A stretch of DNA of 64,000 bases. Source: Segatella baroniae DSM 16972 = JCM 13447. GTDB lineage: Bacteria; Bacteroidota; Bacteroidia; Bacteroidales; Bacteroidaceae. Shown here piece by piece: positions 7,595-17,221 of the stretch (position 1 is the first letter of the stretch; every line of letters starts with the position of its first letter). The translations under genes and the position numbers were made by a program. The notes beneath the pieces are model-generated. The model did not search any database, had not been told where the DNA came from, and was given only the letters and a program-made list of their open reading frames with translations. The stretch is from assembly GCF_000426585.1 (NCBI RefSeq), contig NZ_AUFQ01000006.1, forward strand, positions 1 through 64,000, given 5' to 3'.

Positions 7595-8701
7595 TTAGAT
7601 TCCGAAGTATTCTCGATAGCGGTCGTAGAGGTGACCGGCCTGCAAATAAGCCGATTGAGGACTCATGAAATGGGAAAATTCGAAAGTAATGGCCTTGTCG
7701 TAGCCACACCGTTTGGCCGCCTCCAACTTCATGCGGAGCTTGTCGAACTTGATGGGCAGGAAGTTGATGGGCATGTCGCGGTCGAAGGTTTCGGCATTAG
7801 TCCAGCACTGCATGCCGTAGCGGTCGGCCAGTTTCTTATTGACGGAGAAGAAGGCATCGAGTTCGTCGTAGTCGATATGCCCGTCCTGGAAGGCGCAGGC
7901 GTCCACCACGTCGTGTATGCCGTCGAAGATTTCGTTCCATTCGCGCTCATGCTCCTGCACGCTCACGGCCTGGTCGTTGGTGAGTTTGCCCGTTCCCTGC
8001 ACGGCTTTCTTGCCATCTATCCACGGCGAGATGAACACCGGCAAGCCACCCGACACGTCCTTGCACTGTTTGCCCATCGTGTGGAACGTGGGAATGCAGC
8101 CCTTCGTCTTGCGACTTATCTCGGTACTGATGTACCATCCCTTGAAACTCTTGTGATGACCGTACATCTTCCACGCCTCGTCAATGACATATCGGTTGTC
8201 GTCGATTTCCTGTTGCATGTCGCCCGTGTCCCAGTAGTGACCCGAATCGTAAAGTCCGAAGTAGAATTTCATGTCGTATTTGTCGGCCAAACGCAAGAAC
8301 ATGTCGATCAAATCGACCGAAGGCATGTAGCAACCCTTCTTTAATAAATAAGGTGAAGGGTAGGTGATGAACTTCCGGTAGCCCGACCTGATGTCGATGA
8401 CGGTGTCTATCCCGATGGCCTTCATGTGCCGGAAATCCCGGTCCCACTCCTTCTCGCCCCAGTTCTGATGAGGTATGTCGTGCGAAATCTCGTCCAGAAA
8501 GGTTCCCGTGATGCGCATGCCGGCGGCCTTGGGTACGATGAGCCGGCTCTCGCCGTCCGTCACTTGGGCGCGGCTGTTGCCCACCCGCCACTTTCCACGG
8601 CCCCGCGGACCTTGCGTTTCGCCTCTCAGCAACTGTGGCGACACTACTGTGGCAGCACCGGCCAGCAGCAGATTCTTGATAAAAAGTCTACGATTTAACA
8701 T
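7595..8701 (-). CDS. DUF4434 TIM-barrel protein, putative glycoside hydrolase
   Basis: This 368-residue protein has a twin-arginine-like N-terminus (NRRLFIKNLLLAGAA). The rest resembles DUF4434 proteins of Bacteroidetes, predicted TIM barrels related to glycoside hydrolases, with strand-end motifs such as GIDTVIDIR, FYFGLYDSG, GWYISTEI and AITFEFSHF. Acidic residues at these ends (for example E in YISTE and E in TFEFSH) are candidates for catalysis, but this is inference. It is the first gene of the minus-strand cluster and is divergent from the SusC gene at 8899, sharing an AT-rich intergenic region. Function is unproven for the family. Confidence 0.7.
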   Translation of the reverse strand: MLNRRLFIKNLLLAGAATVVSPQLLRGETQGPRGRGKWRVGNSRAQVTDGESRLIVPKAAGMRITGTFLDEISHDIPHQNWGEKEWDRDFRHMKAIGIDTVIDIRSGYRKFITYPSPYLLKKGCYMPSVDLIDMFLRLADKYDMKFYFGLYDSGHYWDTGDMQQEIDDNRYVIDEAWKMYGHHKSFKGWYISTEISRKTKGCIPTFHTMGKQCKDVSGGLPVFISPWIDGKKAVQGTGKLTNDQAVSVQEHEREWNEIFDGIHDVVDACAFQDGHIDYDELDAFFSVNKKLADRYGMQCWTNAETFDRDMPINFLPIKFDKLRMKLEAAKRCGYDKAITFEFSHFMSPQSAYLQAGHLYDRYREYFGI

Positions 8702-8802
8702 AAAAAAGAGATGTATTACATGGATTTAAATGGTTATTTTATGCGTAATCGGGCGAAATTTACAAAATATTTAAATAAGAACCAAAACTTTTTAGAAAAA
8801 CT

Positions 8803-8834
8803 TTTGGAAGTTATTTACAATTCTTTTATATTTG
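8803..8834 (+). promoter_or_regulatory. Promoter of the first SusC/SusD operon
   Basis: TTTG (8803-8806), a 20-base spacer and TATATTTG (8827-8834) match the Bacteroidetes sigma-70 consensus exactly. It lies 65 bases before the SusC start in an AT-rich divergent region. Confidence 0.85.
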
Positions 8835-8898
8835 CAACGAAACTAAATGGAAATACACCAACGCATTATTAAAAGTCTAATCAAACCGTTTAACAGCC

Positions 8899-11800
8899 AT
8901 GATGAATAAGAAACTATTACTCAGCTTACCAGCCATTCTCCTGGGTGGCATGCTGCTTGCGGCGACACAGTCGGCCTACGCCGTCCCCATGTCACCCGAA
9001 GCGGCAGAGACACAGCAACAGGTGAAGGCCGTTGTCGGCATTGTTCTCGACGAAACGGGCGAACCCGTCATCGGTGCCAGCGTTTTTGAAGAAGGCACGA
9101 AGAACGGTGTCGTCACTGATTTGGATGGCAAATTCTCCATCAATGTGAAAGCGAATGCCCGCCTGACGGTCACCTACGTGGGCTACACCCCGCAGACCGT
9201 GGCCCTCGGCGGCAGGAATACACTGCGCATCGTACTGGCTCCGGCCAGCAACGAGCTCAACGAAGTCGTCGTCACCGCACTGGGTATCAAGCGCGAGAAG
9301 AAAGCGCTGGGCTACGCCATGCAAGAGGTGAAGACCGACGGACTGATCGAAAACAAGTCGTTCTCCGTGGCCAACATGCTTCAGGGCAAGGTGGCCGGCG
9401 TGCAGATAGCCCAGTCGGGCACCGGACTCGGCGGTTCGACGCGCATCGTCATGCGTGGCCTCAACTCGCTGAGCGGCAACAACCAGCCGCTGTGGGTGGT
9501 CGACGGTTTCCCCATCAACGACAGTTCGGTGGAACAGGCCGATCAATGGGGCGGTTCCGACTATGCCGGCGCGGCGTCGGAAATCAACCCTGAGGACATC
9601 GAAAGCATTTCCGTGCTGAAGGGAGCCAACGCCGCGGCCCTCTACGGCTCACGCGCGCAGAATGGCGCCATCGTCATCACGACGAAGAAAGGCCGCCGCG
9701 GACAGCCGCTCCGACTGGAATACAACGGCACGCTGGACGTCACGACCGTCTATTCGCCCTACGACTACCAGAACATTTACGGCCAAGGAGCGGCCGGAGC
9801 CTATGACAGCAGCGCCAAAGCCAGCTGGGGACCGAAGATGACGGGCCAGACCGTGGAGAACTGGCGCAAGCTTTTCTACGGCGACGACCGCTACTCTTCC
9901 TACGCGCTTACACCGCAGAAAGACTACATCAAGGACTTTTATCGCACGGGAGTGTCCTACTCCAACACGATAACGGCCACCTCCGGAGGCGAGAACATCA
10001 GCGGCAGACTGTCGTTCACAGACACCCGTGCCGACGACATCACGCCCAACTTCAACCAGAACCGGCAGTATATCGACTTCCATACGGAGATGAACAACAA
10101 GCTCATCACTGTGGGAATCAAGGCCAGCTACATGCACCAGAAGACCAACAACCGCCCCGGACAGGGTGAATACGGCCAGATGGTGCAACTCGTGAAAATG
10201 CCCCGCGGCATTCGACTGAGCGACTTGGAGAACCCGAGAGGTATCGGGGCCTACATCAACAATGCCGAAAACTGGTCGGGACCGAGCGACAACTTCTCCA
10301 ACCCCTACGCCCTCTGCGCCACAGAAAACGGCAACAAGGTCGTGCGCAACCGCTTCATGGGCCAGCTCAGCGCCACCGTCAGGTTCACCGACTACCTGCG
10401 GCTGACGGGCCGGGCCGGCATGGACTGGTACAACGACGCCATCAAGAACTACAACACGTTGCCCGATCCGACGTCCACGGCGTCGCAATATATCAAAAGC
10501 AGTCAGACCAACCAGGAGTTCAACGCCGACCTCATCCTCTATTTCGACAAGCGTTTCGACGACTTCTCCGTCAACGCCAACCTCGGAACTTCGGTGGAGA
10601 ACACGAAGTACGACGCCCTTTCCAGTTCGTCGGGACGCTTCGCCATCCCGGGCACCGTCACCCTTGCCAACGGCCTCACGCAAACGACGAGCGAGGGATT
10701 CTCGAAGAAAGAGATTCAATCCGTGTTCGCCCAAGCCACCTTCGGCTACAAGAGCATGGTCTACCTCGACCTCACCGGCCGCAACGACTGGTCGTCGACG
10801 CTGCCTGCCAAGAACCGTTCCTACTTCTATCCCTCGGTCAGCGTGTCGGGTATCATGAGCGAAATGTTCAAACTCCCCGACTGGATGAACTACTGGAAGC
10901 TGCGCGCCTCGTGGGCCATGGTGGGCAACGACACCGACCCCTATCAGCTGGCCACCCTCTATTACCTGTGGACTACGGGTGACAAACTCGACGCAGAGGG
11001 CGACAAGGTGAACCCCAACATCATCAAGGAATACCTCAGCAAGACCAAGGCCCTGGCCGACTTGAAACCCGAAAAGACCAATTCGTTCGAGATAGGAACC
11101 GAATTCCGCTTCTTCAACAACCGTCTCGGACTTGATTTCACCTATTATAATACGAACACGAAAGACCAGATTCTCAGCGTCGGCATGCCCGGTTCGTCGG
11201 GCTATACGGCCAAGAGTATCAACGCTGGTGAAATCAAGAGCCACGGATTCGAGCTCATGCTCAACGGCACCCCCGTGCAGACGAAGGACTGGCAGTGGGA
11301 CTTGAACCTCAACTGGGGCATGAGCCGCACCACCTGCGAGAGCCTCACGGAGGGCATTTCACGCTTCACGCTGGGCGAAACGCGTATCGCCAAGGTCGTC
11401 GTTTCGAGCGGCGGCAAGTATGGCGACATCGTGGGCAAGGCCTTCAAGCGCGACGCCAACGGCAAGATCGTCGTCAATGCGAGCGGTCTTCCCGAAGCGG
11501 TTGAAGACCAAGTGGTCGGCAACATGACTCCCAAGTGGACTGGTTCCGTGGGCAGTTCGCTGCGCTACAAAGACCTCACATTCAGCTGTCTGGTCGACAT
11601 TCGGCACGGTGGCGAGTTCGTGTCGGTGACCGACGCCTACGCTTGCCAGCAGGGAACGTCGTCCCGCACGCTGAAGGGACGCGAGGCAAACGACCTCATC
11701 GTGGTTGACGGCGTGACCGAAAGCGGACAAGCCAACACCGTGGGCGTCACCTCCGAAGCCTACTGGAACGCCATAGGAGGCCCCACCGGCGTGGCCGAAG

Positions 11801-12057
11801 CCTTCATCCACAGCGGTTCATACATCAAGATGCGCGAGCTGTCGCTGGGCTACATCCTACCCCAGTCGTGGTTCCGCAACACGCCCATCAAGTATGCCAA
11901 GCTCTCATTGGTGGGCCGCGACCTCTTCTATTTCCACAAGAATGCGCCCGTCAATCCCGAAGGCGCCTTCTCACGCAGCGACTACGCGCAGGCTTTCGAG
12001 CTGGCTTCACTGCCTCCTACACGGAGCTTCGGCCTCGCACTCAACGTTAAATTCTAA
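8899..12057 (+). CDS. SusC-like TonB-dependent outer-membrane transporter (pair 1)
   Basis: This 1052-residue protein has a signal peptide, a carboxypeptidase-D-like regulatory domain (GIVLDETGEPVIGASVFE onward, about 48-125), a TonB-box region (NEVVVTALGIKREKK) and a plug plus 22-strand barrel ending in an aromatic-rich strand with terminal F. It imports oligosaccharides or peptides captured by its SusD partner across the outer membrane. The SusD gene follows after 16 bases. A consensus promoter lies just upstream. There is no ECF anti-sigma signalling extension. The substrate is unknown, but the downstream enzymes suggest a glycan. Confidence 0.93.
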   Translation: MMNKKLLLSLPAILLGGMLLAATQSAYAVPMSPEAAETQQQVKAVVGIVLDETGEPVIGASVFEEGTKNGVVTDLDGKFSINVKANARLTVTYVGYTPQTVALGGRNTLRIVLAPASNELNEVVVTALGIKREKKALGYAMQEVKTDGLIENKSFSVANMLQGKVAGVQIAQSGTGLGGSTRIVMRGLNSLSGNNQPLWVVDGFPINDSSVEQADQWGGSDYAGAASEINPEDIESISVLKGANAAALYGSRAQNGAIVITTKKGRRGQPLRLEYNGTLDVTTVYSPYDYQNIYGQGAAGAYDSSAKASWGPKMTGQTVENWRKLFYGDDRYSSYALTPQKDYIKDFYRTGVSYSNTITATSGGENISGRLSFTDTRADDITPNFNQNRQYIDFHTEMNNKLITVGIKASYMHQKTNNRPGQGEYGQMVQLVKMPRGIRLSDLENPRGIGAYINNAENWSGPSDNFSNPYALCATENGNKVVRNRFMGQLSATVRFTDYLRLTGRAGMDWYNDAIKNYNTLPDPTSTASQYIKSSQTNQEFNADLILYFDKRFDDFSVNANLGTSVENTKYDALSSSSGRFAIPGTVTLANGLTQTTSEGFSKKEIQSVFAQATFGYKSMVYLDLTGRNDWSSTLPAKNRSYFYPSVSVSGIMSEMFKLPDWMNYWKLRASWAMVGNDTDPYQLATLYYLWTTGDKLDAEGDKVNPNIIKEYLSKTKALADLKPEKTNSFEIGTEFRFFNNRLGLDFTYYNTNTKDQILSVGMPGSSGYTAKSINAGEIKSHGFELMLNGTPVQTKDWQWDLNLNWGMSRTTCESLTEGISRFTLGETRIAKVVVSSGGKYGDIVGKAFKRDANGKIVVNASGLPEAVEDQVVGNMTPKWTGSVGSSLRYKDLTFSCLVDIRHGGEFVSVTDAYACQQGTSSRTLKGREANDLIVVDGVTESGQANTVGVTSEAYWNAIGGPTGVAEAFIHSGSYIKMRELSLGYILPQSWFRNTPIKYAKLSLVGRDLFYFHKNAPVNPEGAFSRSDYAQAFELASLPPTRSFGLALNVKF

Positions 12058-12073
12058 CCAAACCGAACCGACT

Positions 12074-13651
12074 ATGAAACGTAATATCATCAAAACTATA
12101 GGACTTTTCTGCATCGCCGGCATGGTCATGGGGTGTACGGGCGACTACGACAAGATCAACACCGACCCCACAGGACTCACCGACGGAGACCCCGGCTACA
12201 TCCTTCCCTACATGATGGAGCAAGGAAGCCGCATGGGTTCGTGGGAATATCAGGTGGGCGACAACCTGCACACCAATCTCTACGCGCAGTATTTCGCCAA
12301 CTCGGCCGCCTACTTCAACTCCGACAACTACACTTTCCGAAGCGATTGGGTGACCGACGGCTTCTGGAACAGCTACTACGTGGGCGTGCTGAAGCAGTTC
12401 AAGAACGTGAAGGAAATCGTGGTCGAGAAGCCACAGTACGACAACATCTACCAGGTGATGCGCATCTTCACGGCCCGCTGCACGGCCCAGACGACCGACA
12501 TGTTCGGCGACATCCCCTACACGGAGGCCGCCACGGGCACCAGCAACGCCAAGTATGACAGTCAGCAAAGCATCTACACCGACCTGTTCAAGGAGCTGAC
12601 CGAGGCCGTCACGGCCCTCAACGCCCACAAGGACGACGCCGCACAGGCGAAACTGGCGACCACGCAGGACCTCGTCTACCAGGGCGACCTCGCCAAGTGG
12701 ATTCGTCTGGCCAACTCGCTGCGCCTCCGCTACGCCCTGCGGCTGGCCTACGTCGACGCCGCCACGGCCAAGAAGGAGGCCGAAGCGGCTCTCGCGGCCC
12801 CCGGCGGACTGCTCTCCGGCAATGCCGACAACGCGGGGGTCTACATCTCGGGCACCGGTTCCAACGGCTTCCCGCTCTTCCAAATCTCCGGATGGGGTGA
12901 GTTCGCGATGAGCAAGACGATGGAGAACATGCTCAAACAGACCGGCACCGTGCTCGACCCACGCACCACTTTGTGGTTCGGACACACGCCCGGCTCGACG
13001 GCGGCGTCGCCCAAATTCCAGGGCGTGGCCAACGGACTGCCCTCCGACAACATCCCGGCCGGCGACGAACGCTCCTACGTCTGGGGCTACCAGTACATGC
13101 CGGGCTGGAACAGCGCCGACAACAGCGAGTCATCCTTCTGCATCTCACGCCCCATGAAGCTGATGGACTACGCCGAAGTGTGCTTCCTCAAGGCCGAGGC
13201 GGCCCTTCGCGGCTATACCGGAGCGGGCGATGCGCAGCAGAACTACCTGGCCGGCATCCAGGCGTCGTTCGACAACGAGCGGACCGGCGTCGACGCAAAG
13301 TACTACACGACAACCTCCGACAACACCTACAAGACCACGGGCGGCGTGGCCTGGACGGCCGAGAGCACCATGGAAGGCCACCTGAAGCAAATCCTGACGC
13401 AGAAGTGGCTGGCCCTTTATCCCGACGGCGTAGAGGCCTGGACGGAGTTCCGGCGCACAGGTTACCCTGCGCTCACGCCGGTGGTGCAGAGCTTGGAGAG
13501 CACGTTGCCGCTGGGAACGTTCGTCAAGAAGCTTAAATACGTGGACGACGAGACCCGTGACAACCCCAACGCCAAGGACGCTTCGCTCAACGGCGGCAAG
13601 GGCGACGGCATGGCCGTCCGCGTCTGGTGGGACACCGCCCGCTACAACTGA
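12074..13651 (+). CDS. SusD-like lipoprotein, SusD-like_2 type (pair 1)
   Basis: This 525-residue protein starts at ATG 12074, giving a lipoprotein signal ending in GMVMGC and a mature start DYDKINTDPTGLTDGD. The N-terminal D-x-x-N-T-D-P pattern is typical of the SusD/RagB-like group known as SusD-like_2 (starch-binding associating with outer membrane). A helical TPR-type scaffold follows. SusD proteins form the lid on the SusC barrel and bind ligand at the cell surface. The alternative start 180 bases earlier overlaps the SusC end and would destroy the lipoprotein signal. A strong hairpin follows the stop, so this pair may form a separate transcript. Confidence 0.9.
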   Translation: MKRNIIKTIGLFCIAGMVMGCTGDYDKINTDPTGLTDGDPGYILPYMMEQGSRMGSWEYQVGDNLHTNLYAQYFANSAAYFNSDNYTFRSDWVTDGFWNSYYVGVLKQFKNVKEIVVEKPQYDNIYQVMRIFTARCTAQTTDMFGDIPYTEAATGTSNAKYDSQQSIYTDLFKELTEAVTALNAHKDDAAQAKLATTQDLVYQGDLAKWIRLANSLRLRYALRLAYVDAATAKKEAEAALAAPGGLLSGNADNAGVYISGTGSNGFPLFQISGWGEFAMSKTMENMLKQTGTVLDPRTTLWFGHTPGSTAASPKFQGVANGLPSDNIPAGDERSYVWGYQYMPGWNSADNSESSFCISRPMKLMDYAEVCFLKAEAALRGYTGAGDAQQNYLAGIQASFDNERTGVDAKYYTTTSDNTYKTTGGVAWTAESTMEGHLKQILTQKWLALYPDGVEAWTEFRRTGYPALTPVVQSLESTLPLGTFVKKLKYVDDETRDNPNAKDASLNGGKGDGMAVRVWWDTARYN

Positions 13652-13666
13652 CCCCATCGACACTCC

Positions 13667-13707
13667 CCGTTGCGGAGGAAAAGCGACGGCTTCAGCCTCC
13701 GCAACGG
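13667..13707 (+). terminator. Hairpin after SusC/SusD pair 1
   Basis: CCGTTGCGGAGG (13667-13678) and CCTCCGCAACGG (13696-13707) form perfect 12-base arms 15 bases after the SusD stop. The following CTTCTTCC is only weakly T-rich. Confidence 0.65.
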
Positions 13708-13768
13708 CTTCTTCCATAGAGACTTGACCACGACCGCACGCCTGTTTTCGCCCGACGCGAAAGCCATC

Positions 13769-13900
13769 GGCACGCCACCGTTTTCCAAAAGGGCTGCTTT
13801 CAGCAGCTGAAAGCAGCCCTTTTACCTTGCAAAAGGACAGCTTTTACACGCTAAAAGGGCTGCTTTTGCAACACGAGGGGACTGCTTTGGGAAAACAGCC
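13769..13900. repeat. 22-base tandem repeat array A
   Basis: Six units of exactly 22 bases follow each other, for example GGGCTGCTTTCAGCAGCTGA.. at 13791, GCAGCCCTTTTACCTTGC.. at 13813, and units at 13835, 13857 and 13879. Each begins G(G/C), has a CTTT-like core and usually ends AAAA. A perfect 18-base-arm inverted repeat (13787-13823) spans units one and two. Confidence 0.75.
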
Positions 13901-13933
13901 GCGGCCCGGCCTGACTACAACGAAAAAACATTG

Positions 13934-13952
13934 TGAAGCCGAAGAGGCTTCA
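13934..13952 (+). promoter_or_regulatory. Short hairpin in the leader of SusC pair 2
   Basis: TGAAGCC and GGCTTCA pair around a five-base loop, 32 bases upstream of the second SusC start. No clear TAnnTTTG promoter is seen in this gap, so it is uncertain whether pair 2 has its own promoter. Confidence 0.4.
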
Positions 13953-13984
13953 TCCAACTTAAACTATCAACCAACCAACCTTTA

Positions 13985-16900
13985 ATGTCCATGATGAATT
14001 TCAGCTTATCAACAGGAAATTCAGTCTTTCCGAAGACTTTGACGCTGACACTGGCCCTGCTGTTCGCCCTCGTTCTCGACGCGGCGGCACAGACGGTCAG
14101 GGGCGTCGTGAAAGACGCAGCGGGCACATCGCTCCCCGGAGTGACCGTGCTCAGAAACGGAGACGTCAAGAACGGTGTCATCACCGACCTGGACGGCAAC
14201 TACAGCATACAAGCGAACAGTGCCGACTACTTGACGTTTTCGTATGTAGGAATGAAGACCCAGCGTGTCAGGGTGGGCAACCGCCGCACCATCAACATCA
14301 CGCTGGCCGACGAGTCGTCGACGCTCAACGACGTAGTGGTCGTGGGCTACGGCACGGCCAAGAAGCAGTCGCTCACCGGAGCCGTCACGGCGCTCAAGGG
14401 CGACGAGCTGCTGAAGGCGCCGTCGACCAACGTCGCCAACATGCTGGGCGGCCGCATGGCCGGTCTGACCTCCGTGCAGACCTCGGGCGAGCCGGGCAAC
14501 GACTTCGCCGCGCTGCGCATCCGCGGCTCGCAGTATGGCGCGCTCTACATCGTCGACGGCGTGGCGCGCTCGATGAACGACATCGACCCCAACGACATCG
14601 AGAGCATTTCGGTGCTGAAAGACGGGGCCGCGGCAGCCGTATATGGCCTCAACGCCGCCGGCGGCGTGGTCATCATCACCACCAAGAAGGGGCGGCAGGG
14701 CAAGACGCGGGTGTCCTACGACGGCCAGTACGGTATCTCCGTCAACGCCAACTTCCCCACATTCATGAACGGACCGGAGTACGCCGACTACTACAACATG
14801 GCCGACCTGATGGACAAACTCACCGGAACGACCCTCAAGTCGCGCGACCAGTACACGCCCGTCTTCACCAGCCAACACATCAAGGCCATGCTCAACCACG
14901 ACCCGACGGACGGCTGGGACAACGTCGACTACATAGGAAAGGTGTTCGGAACGGGCCACAACCAGAAGCACAACGTGACCCTGGAGGGCGGATCCGACGA
15001 CATCCACTACTTCCTCTCGGGCGGTTTCATGAGCCAACAGGGCAACATCGCCAACTTCAACTACCGTCGTTACAACGTCCGTGCCAACATCGACACGAAG
15101 GTGGGACGCGACTGGAAGCTGACGTTCGGGGCCGTGGGCACCGTGGGCCGACGCCAGACACCGGGATATTCATCGGGTGGTGCCGACGACGGAAGCCAAA
15201 GCGATGAAGAAGAAGTAGGATGGCTTTCTATCGGGCACCAAGCTATTATGATGCACCCGTTTCTGCCCGAAAAGCACAAGGGACTGTACACAGGAACACT
15301 GCCCAACAACGCCGGCGTTTCCTATAGCCCCCTCGCGGCTATCTACGACTCGGGCTACGGACGCACCCACAGCTTCGAACTCAACTCCAACTTCAGCCTG
15401 CGCTACGACGCCCGCTGGCTCCGGGGCCTGTCGTTCGCCTTCACCGGCGCCTACGACTACCTGAGTTCGCAGAGCAAGAACCTGGCCACGCCCTACAAGA
15501 CCTACACGATGTCGATGGCGTCGGACAACTTCGGCACCTTCATCCTCAACGACGACCCGCGCAACTCGGCCGAAACGCTGAACCACGTGAGCGACGGACA
15601 GTACACCACCCAGAAGCTCACGGGCCAGTTCCGCCTGGAATACGCCCGACAGTTCGGCCGCCACAACGTCGACGCGATGGGCCTGCTGGAAATCAACGAC
15701 TACAAGAGTTCCAACTTCGCGGGCTACGTCGACCACGTGCCTTTCCCACAGATAGCTGACCTTTCCTACGGCCAGGCCATCACGAGCAGCTCCCCCGTCT
15801 CGGGCGTCAACAACCACACGCGCACGGCGGGCTACGTGTTCCGTCTGAAATATGACTACGCCAACAGATACTTGGCCGAGTTCAGCGGCCGCTACGACGG
15901 CTCCTACCACTTCAGCGGCTCGGGCAAGCGCTGGGGCTTCTTCCCCTCCTTCTCCGCCGCCTGGCGCGTTTCGGGCGAAGACTTCATGGAAGGCGCCCGG
16001 GGATGGCTCGACGACTTGAAGGTGCGCGGCTCCCTCGGACTGCTCGGCAACGACAATGTGGCGGCCTATTCCTACCTCAGCACCTACGCCTTCGCTACGC
16101 AACGGGTGTTCGACGGCACGGCCTACAGCTCCATGTATACCAGCGGCATTGCCAATCCCGCGCTGACCTGGGCCAAGACCCGCACGACCAACATCGGCCT
16201 GAACGCCACCTTGTGGCACGGACTGCTGGGCCTGGAGTTCGACTGGTTCTACAATCTCAACTACGACCTGCTGGCCTCCAACAGCGGCGGCAAGGCCCCC
16301 TCGATGGGCGGCTACTACCCCACCTACGTCAACAACAACCGCTACAGCAACTACGGTATCGACTGGACTGTCTCCCACCGCAACCGCTTCACGCTCGGCG
16401 GCAAGCCTTTCGACTACAACGCGAGCGTCAACATGACCTATGCCAAGAGCAAGTGGCTGCGCTATCAGGACGACCCCAACGCCCAGGAGTGGCGCAAGGT
16501 GGTCGGCACCAGCGTCGATGCCTACAGCGCCTGGGTGGCCGAGGGGCTCTATCGCTCGGAGGAGGAGATCACCAAGTCGGCCTGGTACGGCTCAAGACCC
16601 AACCTGGGCGACATCAAGTTCAAGGACTTGAACGGCGACGGCGTCATCAGCGAGCAGGACAAGGCCCGCATCGGCCGCAGCAACCGCCCGCAGATCATGA
16701 TGGGTCTCAGCCTCGGCGCGCAGTGGAACGGCTTCGACTTCAATGCGCTCTTCACCGCCGGACTGAAGTTCGACGTGTCTTTGCTCGGCACCTACTACAA
16801 CGGTTACGACGACAACACGGTGTGGAGCCAGACCTTCAAGGAAGGCGCCAACTCGCCGTTGTGGCTCGTGCAGAACTCCTACAGCCTGGACAATCCCGAC

Positions 16901-17203
16901 GGAAAATACCCCCGCTTGACACTGGGGAACGTCAGTCATGGCGGTGCCAACGGCCTGGCGTCCACCTTCTGGATGAAGAAGGGCGACTACCTGCGGTTCA
17001 AGGACTTCCAAATAGGCTACACCCTGCCCGCCACTTGGCTCAACGCCGCCGGCATTCAGAAGGTGCGCTTCTTCGTGGAAGGCTCCAACCTCTTCACCAT
17101 CGACAACCTTCCGACAGGCGTCGACCCCGAGTCTCCCCGCGTCAACAACGGCTACTACCCCCAGCAGCGCACGTTCCTGGGTGGTGTCAACATCACTTTC
17201 TAA
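13985..17203 (+). CDS. SusC-like TonB-dependent outer-membrane transporter (pair 2)
   Basis: This 1072-residue protein has a signal peptide, a carboxypeptidase-D-like domain beginning TVRGVVKDAAGTSLPGVTV, a TonB-box region (LNDVVVVGYGTAKKQS, the common SusC VVVGYG form), plug motif DIESISVLKDGAAAAVYG, and a barrel ending in a terminal F. It is distinct in sequence from the SusC of pair 1 and is followed after 18 bases by a SusD of a different subfamily. The pair is probably the main outer-membrane importer for the glycan handled by the enzymes encoded at 18916-26037. Confidence 0.93.
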   Translation: MSMMNFSLSTGNSVFPKTLTLTLALLFALVLDAAAQTVRGVVKDAAGTSLPGVTVLRNGDVKNGVITDLDGNYSIQANSADYLTFSYVGMKTQRVRVGNRRTINITLADESSTLNDVVVVGYGTAKKQSLTGAVTALKGDELLKAPSTNVANMLGGRMAGLTSVQTSGEPGNDFAALRIRGSQYGALYIVDGVARSMNDIDPNDIESISVLKDGAAAAVYGLNAAGGVVIITTKKGRQGKTRVSYDGQYGISVNANFPTFMNGPEYADYYNMADLMDKLTGTTLKSRDQYTPVFTSQHIKAMLNHDPTDGWDNVDYIGKVFGTGHNQKHNVTLEGGSDDIHYFLSGGFMSQQGNIANFNYRRYNVRANIDTKVGRDWKLTFGAVGTVGRRQTPGYSSGGADDGSQSDEEEVGWLSIGHQAIMMHPFLPEKHKGLYTGTLPNNAGVSYSPLAAIYDSGYGRTHSFELNSNFSLRYDARWLRGLSFAFTGAYDYLSSQSKNLATPYKTYTMSMASDNFGTFILNDDPRNSAETLNHVSDGQYTTQKLTGQFRLEYARQFGRHNVDAMGLLEINDYKSSNFAGYVDHVPFPQIADLSYGQAITSSSPVSGVNNHTRTAGYVFRLKYDYANRYLAEFSGRYDGSYHFSGSGKRWGFFPSFSAAWRVSGEDFMEGARGWLDDLKVRGSLGLLGNDNVAAYSYLSTYAFATQRVFDGTAYSSMYTSGIANPALTWAKTRTTNIGLNATLWHGLLGLEFDWFYNLNYDLLASNSGGKAPSMGGYYPTYVNNNRYSNYGIDWTVSHRNRFTLGGKPFDYNASVNMTYAKSKWLRYQDDPNAQEWRKVVGTSVDAYSAWVAEGLYRSEEEITKSAWYGSRPNLGDIKFKDLNGDGVISEQDKARIGRSNRPQIMMGLSLGAQWNGFDFNALFTAGLKFDVSLLGTYYNGYDDNTVWSQTFKEGANSPLWLVQNSYSLDNPDGKYPRLTLGNVSHGGANGLASTFWMKKGDYLRFKDFQIGYTLPATWLNAAGIQKVRFFVEGSNLFTIDNLPTGVDPESPRVNNGYYPQQRTFLGGVNITF

Positions 17204-17221
17204 CTTTAAAAGGATACATCT

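Noticed and set aside
11894..12073. Upstream extension of the first SusD gene
   Set aside because: It overlaps the end of SusC and would remove the lipoprotein signal that starts at 12074.
13934..13952. Riboswitch upstream of the second SusC gene
   Set aside because: Only one short hairpin is seen; there is no complex conserved fold.
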